A stretch of 64,000 bases of DNA from Diadophis punctatus similis (taxonomy: Eukaryota > Chordata > Lepidosauria > Squamata > Dipsadidae), in contig JALIGW010000005.1 of the NCBI GenBank assembly GCA_023053685.1, positions 53,466,742 to 53,530,741 on the forward strand, written 5' to 3'. The translations under genes were made by a program, and so were the position numbers. Position 1 is the first letter of the stretch. Each line of letters opens with the position of its first letter. The notes below the pieces were generated by a model that did no database searches, was not told the origin of the DNA, and was given only the letters and a program-made list of their open reading frames with translations. Below, in pieces: positions 25,074-36,732 of the stretch.

Positions 25074-25113
25074 AATGGTACGTTGTCTTACCTGAACGTC
25101 CATTCTCGTAGGT

Positions 25114-25217
25114 GTGGAGCTATCATCCAGGATGGGTTACGTCACGTCTCTCACCCAATCAGGACTGAGTCTTTTTTAAATATATTTCTGCCTCTGTCTT
25201 CAAGACCCGCTTTTTGA
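25114..25217 (+). repeat. DIRS left inverted terminal repeat
   Basis: Reverse-complement match to 29055-29159, including GTGGAGCTATCATCCAGG and the CAAGACCCGC end, with only a one-base T-run difference. Near identity of the two repeats suggests a recent insertion or homogenisation during replication. Confidence 0.93.
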
Positions 25218-25384
25218 CGAAGACGAAGCACCGACTCACGTGGTCACCTCTGAATTTCCTTGATCTGGTAAAACAAAAGTCTTGTACCCCGCCCCGTTAC
25301 CCCCTCTAACATAAGTAACAACAGAACAATCAACAGGAACTCATAACTACCTGCCACCCCGGAACCCCTACTGAACGGGAGGGT

Positions 25385-25475
25385 CTGGATGATAGCTCCA
25401 CACCTACGAGAATGGACGTTCAGGTAAGACAACGTACCATTCTCCATAGTGGGTGGAGCTATCATCCAGGATGGG
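25385..25475 (-). repeat. DIRS internal complementary region
   Basis: 25385-25441 is the reverse complement of the left tip 25074-25130, and 25439-25475 is the reverse complement of the right tip. They share the junction trinucleotide ATT (AAT on the other strand). It lies 36 bases beyond the recombinase stop, the usual DIRS-1 position, and would template a circular intermediate. Confidence 0.93.
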
Positions 25476-25511
25476 ACGTACCAAAGCCTGGTGTCCCGAG
25501 GGAGGGAGATA

Positions 25512-26580
25512 TTACTGGGGTTCCCGGGAGTCGGGTGGCAGGACCCTTTGCAAGACCCTGCGGCCGAAGGCTGCGTCGGATGAGGCAAAGGAATCTATTT
25601 TATAGTGTCTAATGAAGGATGACGGAGTGGCCCAAGAGGCCGCTCTGCAGATTTCCTCCATGGGGGCCTGGGAGGCCCAGGCCGCAGACGTGGCCGCGCT
25701 CCTGGTGGAGTGCGCTGTGATCCCCGGTGGGCAGGGTTTAGCCGACAGCTCGTAGGCCCTGGCAATAACCGACCGAATCCAACGTCCCACCGTGGCTGAT
25801 GAGACCTTGGTGCCCATGGAAGAGGGGAAGAAGGAAACAAATAGGGCCTCCGACCTGCGCCACTCCTTAGAGCGTTTCAGGTAGATCCGGATGGCCCGGC
25901 GGACATCGAGGGAGTGCCATTGGCGCTCCAGGGGCCGAGTGGGACGAGCGTAGAAGCTGGGCAGGACCAGCTCCTGAGCTCGATGGAACCAGGAGTTAAC
26001 TTTAGGTAGGAAAGTGGGGTCTAGTCTAAGGACCACCTTGTCTGGGAGGAAGACACAGAGGTCGGGTCAAGCTGACAAGGCGGCTATCTCCGATATCCTT
26101 CTAGCTGAGGTAACGGCCACTAGGAAGGCCACCTTCTGCGTTAGGAAACGCAGGGAGGTGGTTCGTAGGGGCTCGTAGGGAGCGCCCGTTAGAGAGTTAA
26201 GTACTAGTGTGAGATCCCAGGTAGGGAAGTGATGAACCACTGGGGGCCTATGAAGGGAAGCTCCCCTCAGAAACTGTCTGATGAGAGGGTGGTGGGAAAG
26301 GGATGGCAGGCTACCGCAGGCCAGGACGGAAGAAAGAGCTGCCACCTGTCGCCGGAGGGTGTTAGTCGACAGGCCTTTGTCAAACCGTCTTTGAGGAACC
26401 CTAGCACGTGGCCCACGGAGTTAAGTGTGGGGGAGCAGCCCGCCGATTGGTACCAGGAACAGAAGGTGCGCCAGGAGGCGGAATAGAAACGTTCCGTAGA
26501 GGGGCGCCTGGAGTCCAGGATGAGTTGGATAGCCCCTGCAGGTATATGTCGATTGACTAGTGTGCTCCGCTCAACCTCCA
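25512..26580 (-). pseudogene. DIRS tyrosine recombinase, broken
   Basis: A core-binding-like segment reads at about 26550-26350 (STERFYSASWRTFCSWYQSAG). After a frame change the catalytic domain follows: TSARRISEIAAL is the first arginine box, KVSSATVGRWIRSVI a connecting helix, ITAHSTRSAA the H-x-x-R box, and FIRHYKID carries the nucleophilic Tyr. An in-frame TGA at about 26067-26069 separates the first arginine box from the rest. The enzyme would integrate the circular DNA intermediate. Stop at 25512, close to the internal complementary region. Confidence 0.92.
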
Positions 26581-27130
26581 CACGGTCAGTTGAAGCCATC
26601 GAGGTTCCGGATGGTTGATTTCCCCCTGGCTGAGTAGAGATCTGGTCACTGTTAGGTGCCATGGGGGGCAGACTGATAAGGTCAGAATATCTGCAAACCA
26701 AGTTCGACGAGGCCAGTGGGGGGCCAGGAGGAGAACTTCTGCCTTCTCTGTTAAGATCTTGCGAAGGACCCGTGGGATCAAGGCTAGAGAAGGGAAGGCA
26801 TATAGAAGACCCCGAGGCCACGGGGATCGGAGAGCATCCGTTCCCTCCGCTTCCAGGCACCGGAACCTGGTGAAGAATCTGTCCAGTTGGGCATTTTCCT
26901 TCGTGGCGAATAGGCCCCTGCAGGATCCACTAGTGGGGTTCCGAACCGTAGTGATATCTGGTTGAAGACCTCGGGGTTGAGCTTCCATTCTGTCTGATCT
27001 ATCAAGGAACAGCTCAGCCAGTCCGCCTGCGTGTTGGCTTCCCCGGAAATGTGTTCCGCCACTATGGAGAGGAGGTGTTTCTCTGCCCAAGAGCCCAGGC
27101 CGAGGCTTCGTCCATGAGAGCCCGAGAATG
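26557..27130 (-). pseudogene. DIRS methyltransferase-like connecting region
   Basis: Two overlapping frames continue the polyprotein past RNase H: one covers AEHISGEANTQADWL to about FGTPLVDP, the next DALRSPWPRGLLYAFPS through APHWPRRTWFADIL to PRWLQLTVWRL. This corresponds to the Dam-methyltransferase-like region reported in DIRS polyproteins. I see the family resemblance but cannot identify a catalytic motif, and at least one frameshift near 26950 splits it. Confidence 0.7.
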
Positions 27131-27487
27131 GGTTCCCCCCTGCCTGTTGACATGTGCCTTGGCCGTGGTGTTGTCCGTTAGGATCAGGATGTGACGGCCC
27201 TCTACCAGGGGTTTGAATTGGATGAGTGCCAGTCGAATGGCTTGCAATTCCAGAAGGTTGATGGGAAGGACCGCTTCCTGCGGGGACCAGCGGCCTTGGG
27301 TGACCGCTGTGTCCAAGTGAGCTCCCCATCCCTTTAAGCTGGCATCGGTGGTAAGTATTAGTCTGTGAGGTTCGAGGAACAGACAGCCCTGGAGCAATGA
27401 CGGCGACCTCCACCAGTGGAGCGACCTGCAGACCGACTGTGGCACCAGGATCTTCGCCAGGGAGGAGCCCCTCCCGGCCTTCTGAAA
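27062..27487 (-). pseudogene. DIRS RNase H region
   Basis: The frame beginning near 27505 carries the RNase H triad: LILTTDASLKGWGAHL (first Asp), INLLELQAIRLAL (Glu) and HILILTDNTTAKAHVN (second Asp). It breaks near 27110, and the following segment, AEHISGEANTQADWLS, reads in a different frame, which shows a further indel. In an intact element it would be fused to the RT. Confidence 0.9.
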
Positions 27488-28503
27488 AAAGGTAAGAGTA
27501 ACCATTGCAGGTCCCTGGAGTGGAGGCGGGTCCAGGGTACTATGTTGATGGCTGAAATCATTTTCCCCAGGAGAGTGGAAAGCTGACGCAGGGAGACCCT
27601 GCGGTGTCGCAGAACCGAGTTGACCAGATCGAGGATGCTATCCACCCGGTCCTGGGAGAGGAACACTCTACACTGCAGGGAATCGATGATGGCGCCCAGG
27701 TGGATCAGAGAGGTACTGGGGGATAGTCTGCTTTTCTCCAGGTTGATGGAGAATCCAAGGTGTCGGAATGTGGAAAGAGTTACTTCGACATCCTTGACCG
27801 CTTGCTCGGGGGACGAGGCTAGGATAAGGATATCGTCTAGGTAACAGTAGATTCTAACTGGGATGGTTCTGAGGTGGGCCGCCAAGGCCGCCACTACCTT
27901 AGTGAATACCCGGGGGGCGGATGATAGGCCAAAGGGGAGAGCTCTGAATTGATAGTGAATTCCTCCATAGCAGAATCTAAGGAATTGTTGCTGCTCAGGT
28001 AGGATGGGAATGTGCAAGTAGGCCTCAGTGAGGTCGATAGCAGCCATGAGATCACCCCTCCGGACGCACGCCAGGATGGACTGGAGTGAGTGCATCTTGA
28101 ACCGTCGGTATCTAATATAACGGTTCAGTCTCTTAAGGTCTAGAATGGCTCTCCACCCTCCCGAAGCTTTGGGGACTACAAATAAGATGGAATAAAATCC
28201 CTGCCCAGTTTGGTCCTCCGGCACCTGCTGTATGGCTCGAATTTCCAGCAGGTGCGAGATGGCGTTGCGCATGAGGACGCATTTGGGGGCTCTGGTAGAG
28301 ACTGGGCTGCGGATAAAAAACCTCGGGGGAGGGGAGAGAAATTCTAGGAAGAGCCCAATTTTTAGGGCTCTTCCGCTTTGCCCCTGCTTGTTCTGGGATG
28401 GGCATAGGTGCATCCGGAAGGGAAATTGCCAAAACCCCTTTACTTTCCTTTTTATTTGCCGGCAAAATCGGTCTTTGTGGCTGTTTGTGATTCCGGCGGC
28501 CAT
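27481..28503 (-). pseudogene. DIRS reverse transcriptase region
   Basis: An open frame from 28503 has RT motifs in order: FVVPKASGGWRAILDLKRLN (fingers), DLTEAYLHIPI (motif A with catalytic Asp), LPFGLSSAPRVFTKV (motif B), YLDDILIL (motif C, catalytic Asp pair in the YLDD form common in DIRS) and an LGAIIDS motif. The RT core looks intact, but the frame is lost at a run of six T near 27485, where RNase H continues in another frame. The first 60 or so codons do not resemble RT and may be remnant ORF1/linker. The polymerase would copy the element RNA into DNA. Confidence 0.93.
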
Positions 28504-29054
28504 TTTGGGGGCTGCGCATGCGCAGAGTTCCCCTCCGGCTTTGTAATGGCGGCAAATTTAAATTGGGGCCAGCCGGCGTCTAAGCCTCGATCGGGCCTGG
28601 TCTGTCGGCAGCGGGCTGAGAGGCGCCCGATTGCTGCCCTTGGAGTCGGCTCTTAAAGGTGACTGGGGAACTCCGTGGCTGAGGTGGCTTGGTTAGTGCG
28701 GTCCCGGTCGTTTGGGGCGGAGGCGGGAACCCGACTCAACCGCCTCGCAGCGAGCCCGTACGCTGCATGGGGAGGCGAGGTCGACCGGGCGAGAGCCACG
28801 CTGGCCGCTGTTGTTCCCAGGTGGGGAAAAAACAAAGGGAAGCGGCCGCCAGCCTGCGGCGGGAGCCAGGCCCCCTAGCGCCGCTGCCTCTGAGCCATCA
28901 TCATGTTTTAAGGAGAAGGAGGGGGGCCAAGCGGGGAGGGGGGGTAATACTCACGATTCAGTTGAGGAGTTCGAAGTTAGTATTTCTCCCTGAATAGTGG
29001 ATGCAGCTATTTCCAGGATGGGTGACCACACGTCCTCTTAGGGTGTAGACTGAG

Positions 29055-29159
29055 TCAAAAAAGCGGGTCTTGAAGACAGAGGCAGAAATATATTTAAAAA
29101 AGACTCAGTCCTGATTGGGTGAGAGACGTGACGTAACCCATCCTGGATGATAGCTCCAC
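29055..29159 (-). repeat. DIRS right inverted terminal repeat
   Basis: Partner of 25114-25217. A degenerate extra copy of the tip motif (GCAGCTATTTCCAGGATGGG) lies just inside at about 28990-29030. Confidence 0.93.
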
Positions 29160-29173
29160 CCACTATGGAGAAT

Positions 29174-29345
29174 ACCCTATTGCCCTCCTCTGAATCTATT
29201 TCAGTTTCTCTGAATGCTGGTACCACGGTTTGGATGCAGTACTCGAAATGGGATCTGACCAAAGCAAAACAAAAGTATTTTTGAAGCCAAAAGTTGTAAG
29301 CAAGAGAAGTCAGACATTTCTGAAAGGACATACGTGGCTTACCTC
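29174..29345 (-). repeat. CR1-like LINE fragment, right of the DIRS insertion
   Basis: The minus-strand frame contains ALVRSHFEYCIQTVVPAFRE, which corresponds to the CR1 reverse-transcriptase C-terminal motif LVRPHLEYC. It is the other half of the copy split by the DIRS element. Confidence 0.7.
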
Positions 29346-31278
29346 CCAAGTAATGTTGGAATAATTAACAATTGGAGTTTTCTAGCACTATGAATTAATG
29401 TCCCTTTTACAGATAGACTCTTTGCTTGGGATGATATCCTGGTGTTTGCATGCCATATTCCATGCTGATGTGATGGGGGGTGGGGTGGGGTAGAACTCTT
29501 GTCAAATTTTATCCTGGTTTCCCTGCGTGGACTCCTGAAAGCACGGAAACTGTTGTAAGAATCAGCAAAAAGTTAAAATAGTCTAGATCCCTTTAAACAT
29601 GGAGTTAGCAGGTGGCACAGATTTCTCTTGCCATCTGCAAAAACATTTTAGCAGCTGCTGGAAAGGGCCTTCCATGAAACTATCAAGTTATATGTTGAGA
29701 GATGAGAATAAATCTCATAGAGGCGATTTGGATCTTTGCTTGGAATTCAGAGAGTTAGAAATAAAGCCGAGATTAAAAGTCTAATAGAAATATTTATTTC
29801 GGTACAAAAACAATAAATCCTGAATAATTACATGTTTGCTAAAAACGCGACCGTTCCGGTCAAGAGCCAAGTCAAAAGTGATTAATGGTGGATCAGGAAT
29901 GTGGACATGCGTACAAGATCATATCACGTGTTCTGCTTGTATTGGAATATACCATAATATTAGAATAGGGGTGCATCACCCTGCATAGACATACAACTGA
30001 CAATATTCACACCGTGACATTATATTTCCCATGTGAGGACCTATGAAGATAATGTTATGTCAGCCATAGCTTTAGAGTCAAAAAGTGCAGCAAGGCAAGA
30101 ATCCCTGTTGATGAGAAAAATGAGAGCACGCAAAGATTGGTAAAACTTCACCAATGCAAATGCTTAGCTGCCAAATTGCAAAGGATGACATAGCAACAAA
30201 GAGTCCAGATCTGATTCTTGATAGGAGAAAAAGCCCTTGTGGAAAAGCCCTGACAGGGTATCACAGCTTTAAAGTGATAACGGAATAGGAACTGCTTCAG
30301 ATTCTTTAATAAGGCAATTTTGGTCAGATGAAATTCTTTTGCTTCTATCCAAACTAAGGTAATCAGTAGAAAGGTAACTCTTAGGAATAGGGCTAAGCTA
30401 ATCGTCTACAGTAGGCATCTACCCAGTTGTATAGCATATGGAAATTATGGAACTGCTACAAAGTCCTATCAATTGTTCTCCAAGACGAGGCACTTCCGCC
30501 ACCCTAAGACCATATGGTTGGGAGCATGTTAAAAGGATATTTACATCAGAGAAGGTCATAAAATGTATACAAAATGAATTGCTTGGATTACAGCTGCATT
30601 TTCCAGGATGCAAACTTCAGAGCTTACACAAAACTTTCCCATTCACTCGATTTACAGTGTAAATCATTGCTTTAGATTATATTGTCCAGATAGGCAGATG
30701 CTCTCAGAAAGAAGTCTGTGGACTTAAACATCCCACCTCACACTGACCTTTATGGATACATAATCCAAGTAGTCATTTGGAATAGCATGTAATAAAAAAT
30801 GTGAAAGCATTAGCAATGTTGACTCCAAGTACAGATCATAATCACTTAGGGCAGCAAGATGTCTTGACCCAGGGATACTTATAAAGCGTATATGACATAG
30901 TTTGAACTAAGTTCCCCTTGTTTAGCTTGGAGACCTTTGCAGTGATGGGGAATCTCAGCCTGTGAGATTTGCAGCAAAACATTATCCTTCTAACAAGCTA
31001 TTTCAGCAGTTCCATGACTGGTCCTCACTTAGAATTCCTGCAAGATCTTCAACGTTTCAGCTGTCCCATGTCCTTCCCAAAAGGGGAATATAAAAACATA
31101 AAAATGTAGTTGCTGAATCAAACTAGCTGTCAATCTAATTTGTGTTCACACAATTGGCCAGATACATTCAAGAAGCTCATAAATAAGAGGTCAACAGCTC
31201 TCTTCCACTGTTGCTATCCATATCCAAAGCAAGTGACATTGCAACTGCAGCTCTGGCAGGGTACCGACAAAGTAAGTA
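29346..31278. other. Intron, nothing recognised
   Basis: Repeat-poor; no exon or element recognised. Confidence 0.5.
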
Positions 31279-31412
31279 CAGAGGTGTCAAACTGGCGGCC
31301 AGCAGGCCGGATGCATCATCCACAGGCCATGCCCACCCCAGTTTCACGAAGGGGAAAAGTATCATGATACGTCACATGACAGCAACGTGACGCCGCAAAT
31401 TTGACACCCGTG
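31279..31412 (+). mobile_element. Short hAT MITE (GGTGTCAAACTC family), copy 4
   Basis: Clear member by its interior (GGCCGGATGCATCATC, GTTTCACGAAGGGGAAAAG) and inverted ends, but I could not recognise a convincing target duplication; it may have decayed. Confidence 0.8.
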
Positions 31413-33659
31413 AACTAAGACATCTCAGCTGATATCCTATTCAATCTACCAGGACAGATGAGCAAATGGATCTAGTCTTCAAATCAGATCCAGTTCAACA
31501 CTCTTCATCTATGTTTAAGCCAACCCAGTTGTCAAAATAGGACATCATAGTAAACTATGGAATTGGTCCAAGAGGAAAGGGAGAGAATTAGAACATTTGA
31601 GTCAAGTTCATTTCCAAAAATCAACCAAATATAAGTGATCAGATAGAAATGTGAGCCACTTGAAGAGGAAAATATTGAAGAATGAAATTATAGAACATTT
31701 CATTTGACACGAAATATTTCATTGCTTGTTTTATTAAATTTGATGTTTATTTCAAAACATAACCATAATATGCTTTGTGGCTAATTCATTGCTTATTATA
31801 TATCTGGAAATTCCAAAGACAGTATAAAGTACCAATCAAATTCCTACCCACAATCATGAATGCCACCATTCAATCTTTTGTAAACATGACAAGTTAATAA
31901 TCACCCATAATCAATGATTATTTAAGAGTAAGTGAAAAGTACTGTAAATATAAAACACAATTGCAGGATTATGTGAGGCACTCACTATGTTTGCTCAATC
32001 CTTATTTCTGTAAGTGCTGATTTTTTGAGGTTCTTTTCCAGTTTGCAATGCTGCAACATGCTCTGCTCAATTTCACTGTAATACACTATCCTTTAATTTA
32101 ATGAAATTCCATGGGAAATTTTAAATATGAATCTTATTACATGTAATTTCATGGTGTCACTAACTTCATTCCTAAGGTCCTCTCTAACATTTCCTCATTG
32201 CTGCCCTCCTCACTGAACCTATCCTGACCACTGAGTTTACCATTATTTCCTCCAGCTAACCATTCTCCCATCATCAAGTTTGCTTTTTGCAGGAAAGAAA
32301 ACAAAAAGCGTGGGGAAGCAACAAAACCACCATTCAGAGTGATGCAGAAGAACAGGGGGAAGGCTACAGTCACTATTTTAGGAAGAGTATGGAAACTCTG
32401 AGAAGGCTATTAGGATGAGGCAGAGGTTTTTGCCAGTAGAAAACTCCTGCATCTCAAGAACACTAAAAAAAAATATCTTCATACCGTATTAACTATAGCT
32501 ATATAGGAGAAGGACAGGCTGGCGGGGGGGGGGGAATTAAAAGAGGCATCAGTTTAGAATCATTGCGTACAAGAGAACTAAGTCCAATGCCCCTTGAATG
32601 CCATTGATTCTTATTAATCTCTAACCAGGTCGCTAACCATTAGTCTGAGAAGATTTCTGTGCATAGGCTTTAGCAATAGAACAGTAATTTGGAACTTCTG
32701 CATTTGGACCTGGTTTTTCATGCTTGACAAGACCTATGCAAGTCCTTCAGCATGAAGATGCTAGTATCTAGTCAGTGCAGCCTTGTAAGTGGAAATGGTT
32801 TTAGTTATCAATACTCCATTCCTTTGCAGTTTCTTATTCTGAATGGGCAGATGATGATAATTTGTGAATTGCCTTAACTAGGTGATGTCACAAGCTCATC
32901 CCTTTATTTGTTATAGAAATTTTGTTATATCAAAGAGAGATAGATGATTTTCCACAAAATTGGTCATGTTTGATCCCCAAAGTCATCATTCTGGTGGAAA
33001 CCAAAAATGTTAGTCATTTTGTTTTCTGAACTTTCTCTTGAATCCAGACATCACTGTTTCAAATCCATGCATCAAGGTAGTTTTGATTCTCTGTAACCTG
33101 CCAGGATCAAATCACTGTTGTTTTCAGAACTCAGGTATTTCTTTCCTTGGCCTTCAAAATCAGTCTGTTCCATGTTTATATAACAATTTTGTCTGACTTG
33201 AGAATCATTGCCTCCTGCCTCAGGATGGATTAGATTTTGTTAATTATTAAGAATTATCTGAAAGAAGCCACACTTAATTGCCTGTGATATAAATTCCTGG
33301 CAAATCAAATATAATTATTGTGGTCCCTTCCCCCCTTATTGTTAATGTAAAAGAGCAGTGTTAATGAAATCACTTAGTGTGCAAAAGAAATGGCATAGCC
33401 CAGTGAATCTTGGCTTCTGCAATTATTGCAACTTTCAGCTAAACACTTACAAACCATAAGACAAAAGTTATATTTGGAGATATGCTGTTGTCTCTCCAGA
33501 TGTGATTTAGGTCATCCTTCTAATTTAGCACATAGCTAGATTTTGGAGAAACTAAGGTATAACTCATAGGATGGTACCAATTGGGGAAGGCTTGTTTAAA
33601 AGAATGCATAAATAGGCCTGCTGTGTCTAACAAGCTTTCTAAATAAAAGTATCTGAAAG
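31413..33659. other. Intron, nothing recognised
   Basis: A G10 run near 32523; otherwise unremarkable. Confidence 0.5.
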
Positions 33660-34340
33660 AAACTTTTTTTGTTGTTATTTTTGGGATATGGTGCATGTCT
33701 CAGTTCATTCTGAGCCTTGGATTTCCTGACTTCGTTCTTGCAGATTCAGGCTATTTACTGGTTTTCTGTTCTAGTTATATGCTTCTTTTTTCATTTTTTT
33801 ATATTTCTCGTTTTTGTCCCTCAGTTTATCAGACTTCTTTATGCAACTATGGTGGTCTTATATGATGTCTTGTTTTTCTTTCTCTGCAGTGTTGTTTTTG
33901 TTTGCGCCTTTATTATCTTGTTTTTCAGAAGTTTCCCAAGCATCATGAACTGTTTTTGCTTCTAGGATTTCCATCCATGGAATCCTTCTTACTCTCTTAG
34001 TTTGTTGAAGTCATCTCTCTTAAAGTCTAAAACATTTGTCTGACTTTCTTCAGTTACCTGGGCCTGCATTTTAGTGAATTCTAGTGTGACATGGTCATTC
34101 TCTCTCAAAGTTCTTACAATGTCTACTCCTTCAACCATTTCATCTCTATTGGTAAAAATTTAAGTCTAGTAGAGCTGACCCTCTTGTTCCCTCCTCCATT
34201 ATTTGGAGAATAAAGTTGCCAGCTAGGCATATCACAAACCTGTTCCATCTCCCACTCGCTGCAGAATTTGTTTCCCAGTTGATGTCTGGGTAGTTAAAGT
34301 CCCTTGTTACTACAGTAGTGTGTTTCCTGCACACCTTGGC
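33660..34340 (-). pseudogene. CR1-like LINE endonuclease and linker fragment
   Basis: At 34334-34146 the minus frame reads TRDFNYPDINWETNSAASGR and GTRGSALLDLNFYQ, the C-terminal endonuclease motifs of CR1 ORF2. Below 34146 the spacer before RT continues with many stops. Dead copy. Confidence 0.85.
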
Positions 34341-34436
34341 TTAACTGATTTGCAAAAAGTTCATCTATTTCCACTGCTTGATTGGGTGGCCCACACACCT
34401 ATTGCAATGTCATTTCTTTTCCCCAAAATATTCACC

Positions 34437-35404
34437 TACGGTATTTTTCAGAGTATAAGACGCATCTTAGTTTTGGGGGAGGAAAACAAGGAAAAAAGGC
34501 CTCTGCCTCCAAGCAATTTGCCAAACAGCAAACAGCACAGATGATATACACTGTTTGCTGTGTATTTCTGTGCATGTGTGCCTGACCCATAGAAATAGCA
34601 AAGAATTGGAGAAATGTACATTATGCCAGAAAGTTTTCTTAAATGTAGTCACACTAACTCCTCCCAATTATTTAAATAGATCTACTCCAAGGTAAGTCAG
34701 GATTTAATTCTAATACTAAACCGGACACTGTTACATTTCAGACTATACTTGTACAGAGCTGTTAAAATAATATAAAATTTCTGGAAGTATACATTATTCT
34801 CTATTATTTAAAAGAAGATACAATAGCACTGGACCTCTTCAGAGCAAGCATTTATTTTAAAAAGCTTCTTTATTTTGTTAAGTTGTCTACAGGTCTCCAA
34901 CCTTGGCAACTTTAAGACTTGTGGACTTCAACTCCCAGAATTCCACAGCCAGCAAAGCTAACAAAGCTGGCTGTGGAATTCTGGGAGTTGAAGTCCACAA
35001 GTCTTAAAATTGCCAAGGTTGGAGACACCTGGCTAGAACAATAATAAAGCAGTCTTTAAAAAACAAGTCTAATAATGTGAACATTCTACAGACATTTATA
35101 GTTATTCACTTACCCCCTTGCATCCAGCAGAAAATAAAAATCTGCATGTCTCTCCCAGCTATTTGCCTCTTTGCAGCTAGTTTCACTTTCATTTTCCCAT
35201 GTGGCAAACCTAATCAGCTGTAGGTCGGGAAACTGCTACTGACTTGCTTGGCTTTACAGGCTCTTCCCTCTTTGCTGCAAGCAGGTAAATTGCTGGAAGA
35301 CAGAGGCCAAAGGGTGGGGCTGCATTTGGTGTATAAGACACACCCAAGTTTTCATCCTCTTTTTGGGGGTAAAAAGGTGCGTCTTATACTCCGAAAAATA
35401 CGGT
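34437..35404. mobile_element. DNA transposon with CGGTATTTTTCNGAGTATAAGACGC ends
   Basis: Inverted ends meet TA on each side (CCTACGG left, ACGGTATTC right), which suggests a Tc1/mariner-like target. The interior includes the nested palindromic MITE at 34890. No transposase seen. Confidence 0.75.
34890..35031. mobile_element. Palindromic MITE (GACTTCAACTCCCAGA family), copy 2
   Basis: 142 bp foldback (CAGGTCTCCAACCTTGGCAA) with a short centre near 34960. Nested within the TA-type element 34437-35404. I could not confirm its target duplication. Confidence 0.88.
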
Positions 35405-36338
35405 ATTCTCTGCATTTTCACCATTAGCTTAGTTAAAACATTAGACAACTTGATTTCAGGAATCTGAGCAGTGTAGAATTAATGCCTGCTCGGTTCTATT
35501 ATTCTTGACCACTCCTGCTGAAACTACATGTTTGTACAAGACCTGAATGCAACCAAGGCAATGCATCCCTTCTACTTTGCATGATATATCAAGATGACCT
35601 TTAAACAACAATTGGGTAGTCAGAACTTCCAGAAAATCAGCTTTTGGGGAAAAGACTTAGATCTATCAGAAAGTCAACTTTTCTTTAACCTGTCAGGAGT
35701 ATGAGGACCTAAGAAATTTCTATGTCTATATAAAAGTTATATGTTTTGTCTGTGCACCATTTATTAAGTGATTACCTATATCCCTCTAATATGGAATTGA
35801 TTATAATTAAAGTATTTTTAAAAATATATAGCCTTGATGTGTATGCGTGCTTATACATTTGCATATACATTATAACACACATATGTGTGTTTATAACATT
35901 ACAGTATACAGCATAGAGTTTCTGGGCTGGTCTCAGAATAAAAACAACATGAAACAGAATTCTTGCCAATAAAAGTTAAGCAAGCATTCTCTCTGTTTAT
36001 GCTTCTGCCAGCAGGCAAAGGAGTTTTTATTTGGTCTGCCTTATTGATCTGTTTTTGAATTAGGCTTTAATATGACAGGAGTTATTACTTCTTACTCTTG
36101 AAGAAGTTGAAGATTTTAATTATCAGGGTTTTAATGTTTTAATTCTAGCTTCTTATGTTATCTGTATGTAATCTTATGTTAATTAGCTACATTGATTTCT
36201 GTGCAACACTTTATATACTTGCTTAGAACTAGCATTCCACCAAATGTAGTGCTTAATTGCTCTTATTCTCAGGGAAGCCAATATGGAATTAGAGCCTTAT
36301 TAGAGGCTACACTGAATGAAGAAAGAATGAAGGGATTA
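35405..36338. other. Intron, nothing recognised
   Basis: No feature seen between two transposons. Confidence 0.5.
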
Positions 36339-36710
36339 CAGCTAGTCCTTCACTTATGGCCACAATTGAGCCAAATCGAGCTTGCTTAGCTCCATTGCTA
36401 AGCAAGACAGTTGCTAAGTGAGTTTTGCCCCATTTTATGACCTTTCTTGCTACAGCTGTTGAATCATCCCAGTTGCTAAGTGAGAAACATGGCTATTAAA
36501 TCATTCTGGCTTCCCCACTGACTTTGCTTGTCAGAAGATCACAAAAGGTGATCACATGACCCTGGGACATTGCAACCATCATGAATGCATGCTATTATTA
36601 CGTGACCCTAAGGATGCTGCAACAGTCAAGTGTGAAAAAAGGTCACAAGTCATTTTTTCAGTGCCATTGTGACTTTACTAAACAAATGGTTGTAAGTTGA
36701 GGACTACCTG
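36339..36710 (-). mobile_element. TA-flanked MITE (CAGGTAGTCC family), copy 3
   Basis: Starts CAGCTAGTCCTTCACTTA after TA, ends TTGAGGACTACCTG before TA. Full-length by body order. Confidence 0.88.
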
Positions 36711-36732
36711 TAACATTTTTCTAGCTACCGTA

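Larger units (their letters stand above)
25074..29173 (-). mobile_element. DIRS-type tyrosine-recombinase retrotransposon, 4.1 kb, degenerate
   Basis: The element has the diagnostic DIRS layout. Inverted terminal repeats at 25114-25217 and 29055-29159 match over about 104 bases, differing only in a T-run. A unique left tip (25074-25113) and right tip (29160-29173) are both repeated in reverse complement, back to back, in the internal complementary region at 25385-25475. In minus-strand order the interior carries reverse transcriptase, RNase H, a methyltransferase-like region and tyrosine recombinase. No gag-like reading frame is recognisable between 28503 and 29055, and the total is shorter than a usual full-length DIRS. 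At least four frame changes and one in-frame stop make it non-functional. Both ends carry AAT with no longer target duplication, as expected for recombinase-mediated integration. It interrupts a CR1 copy. Confidence 0.95.
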
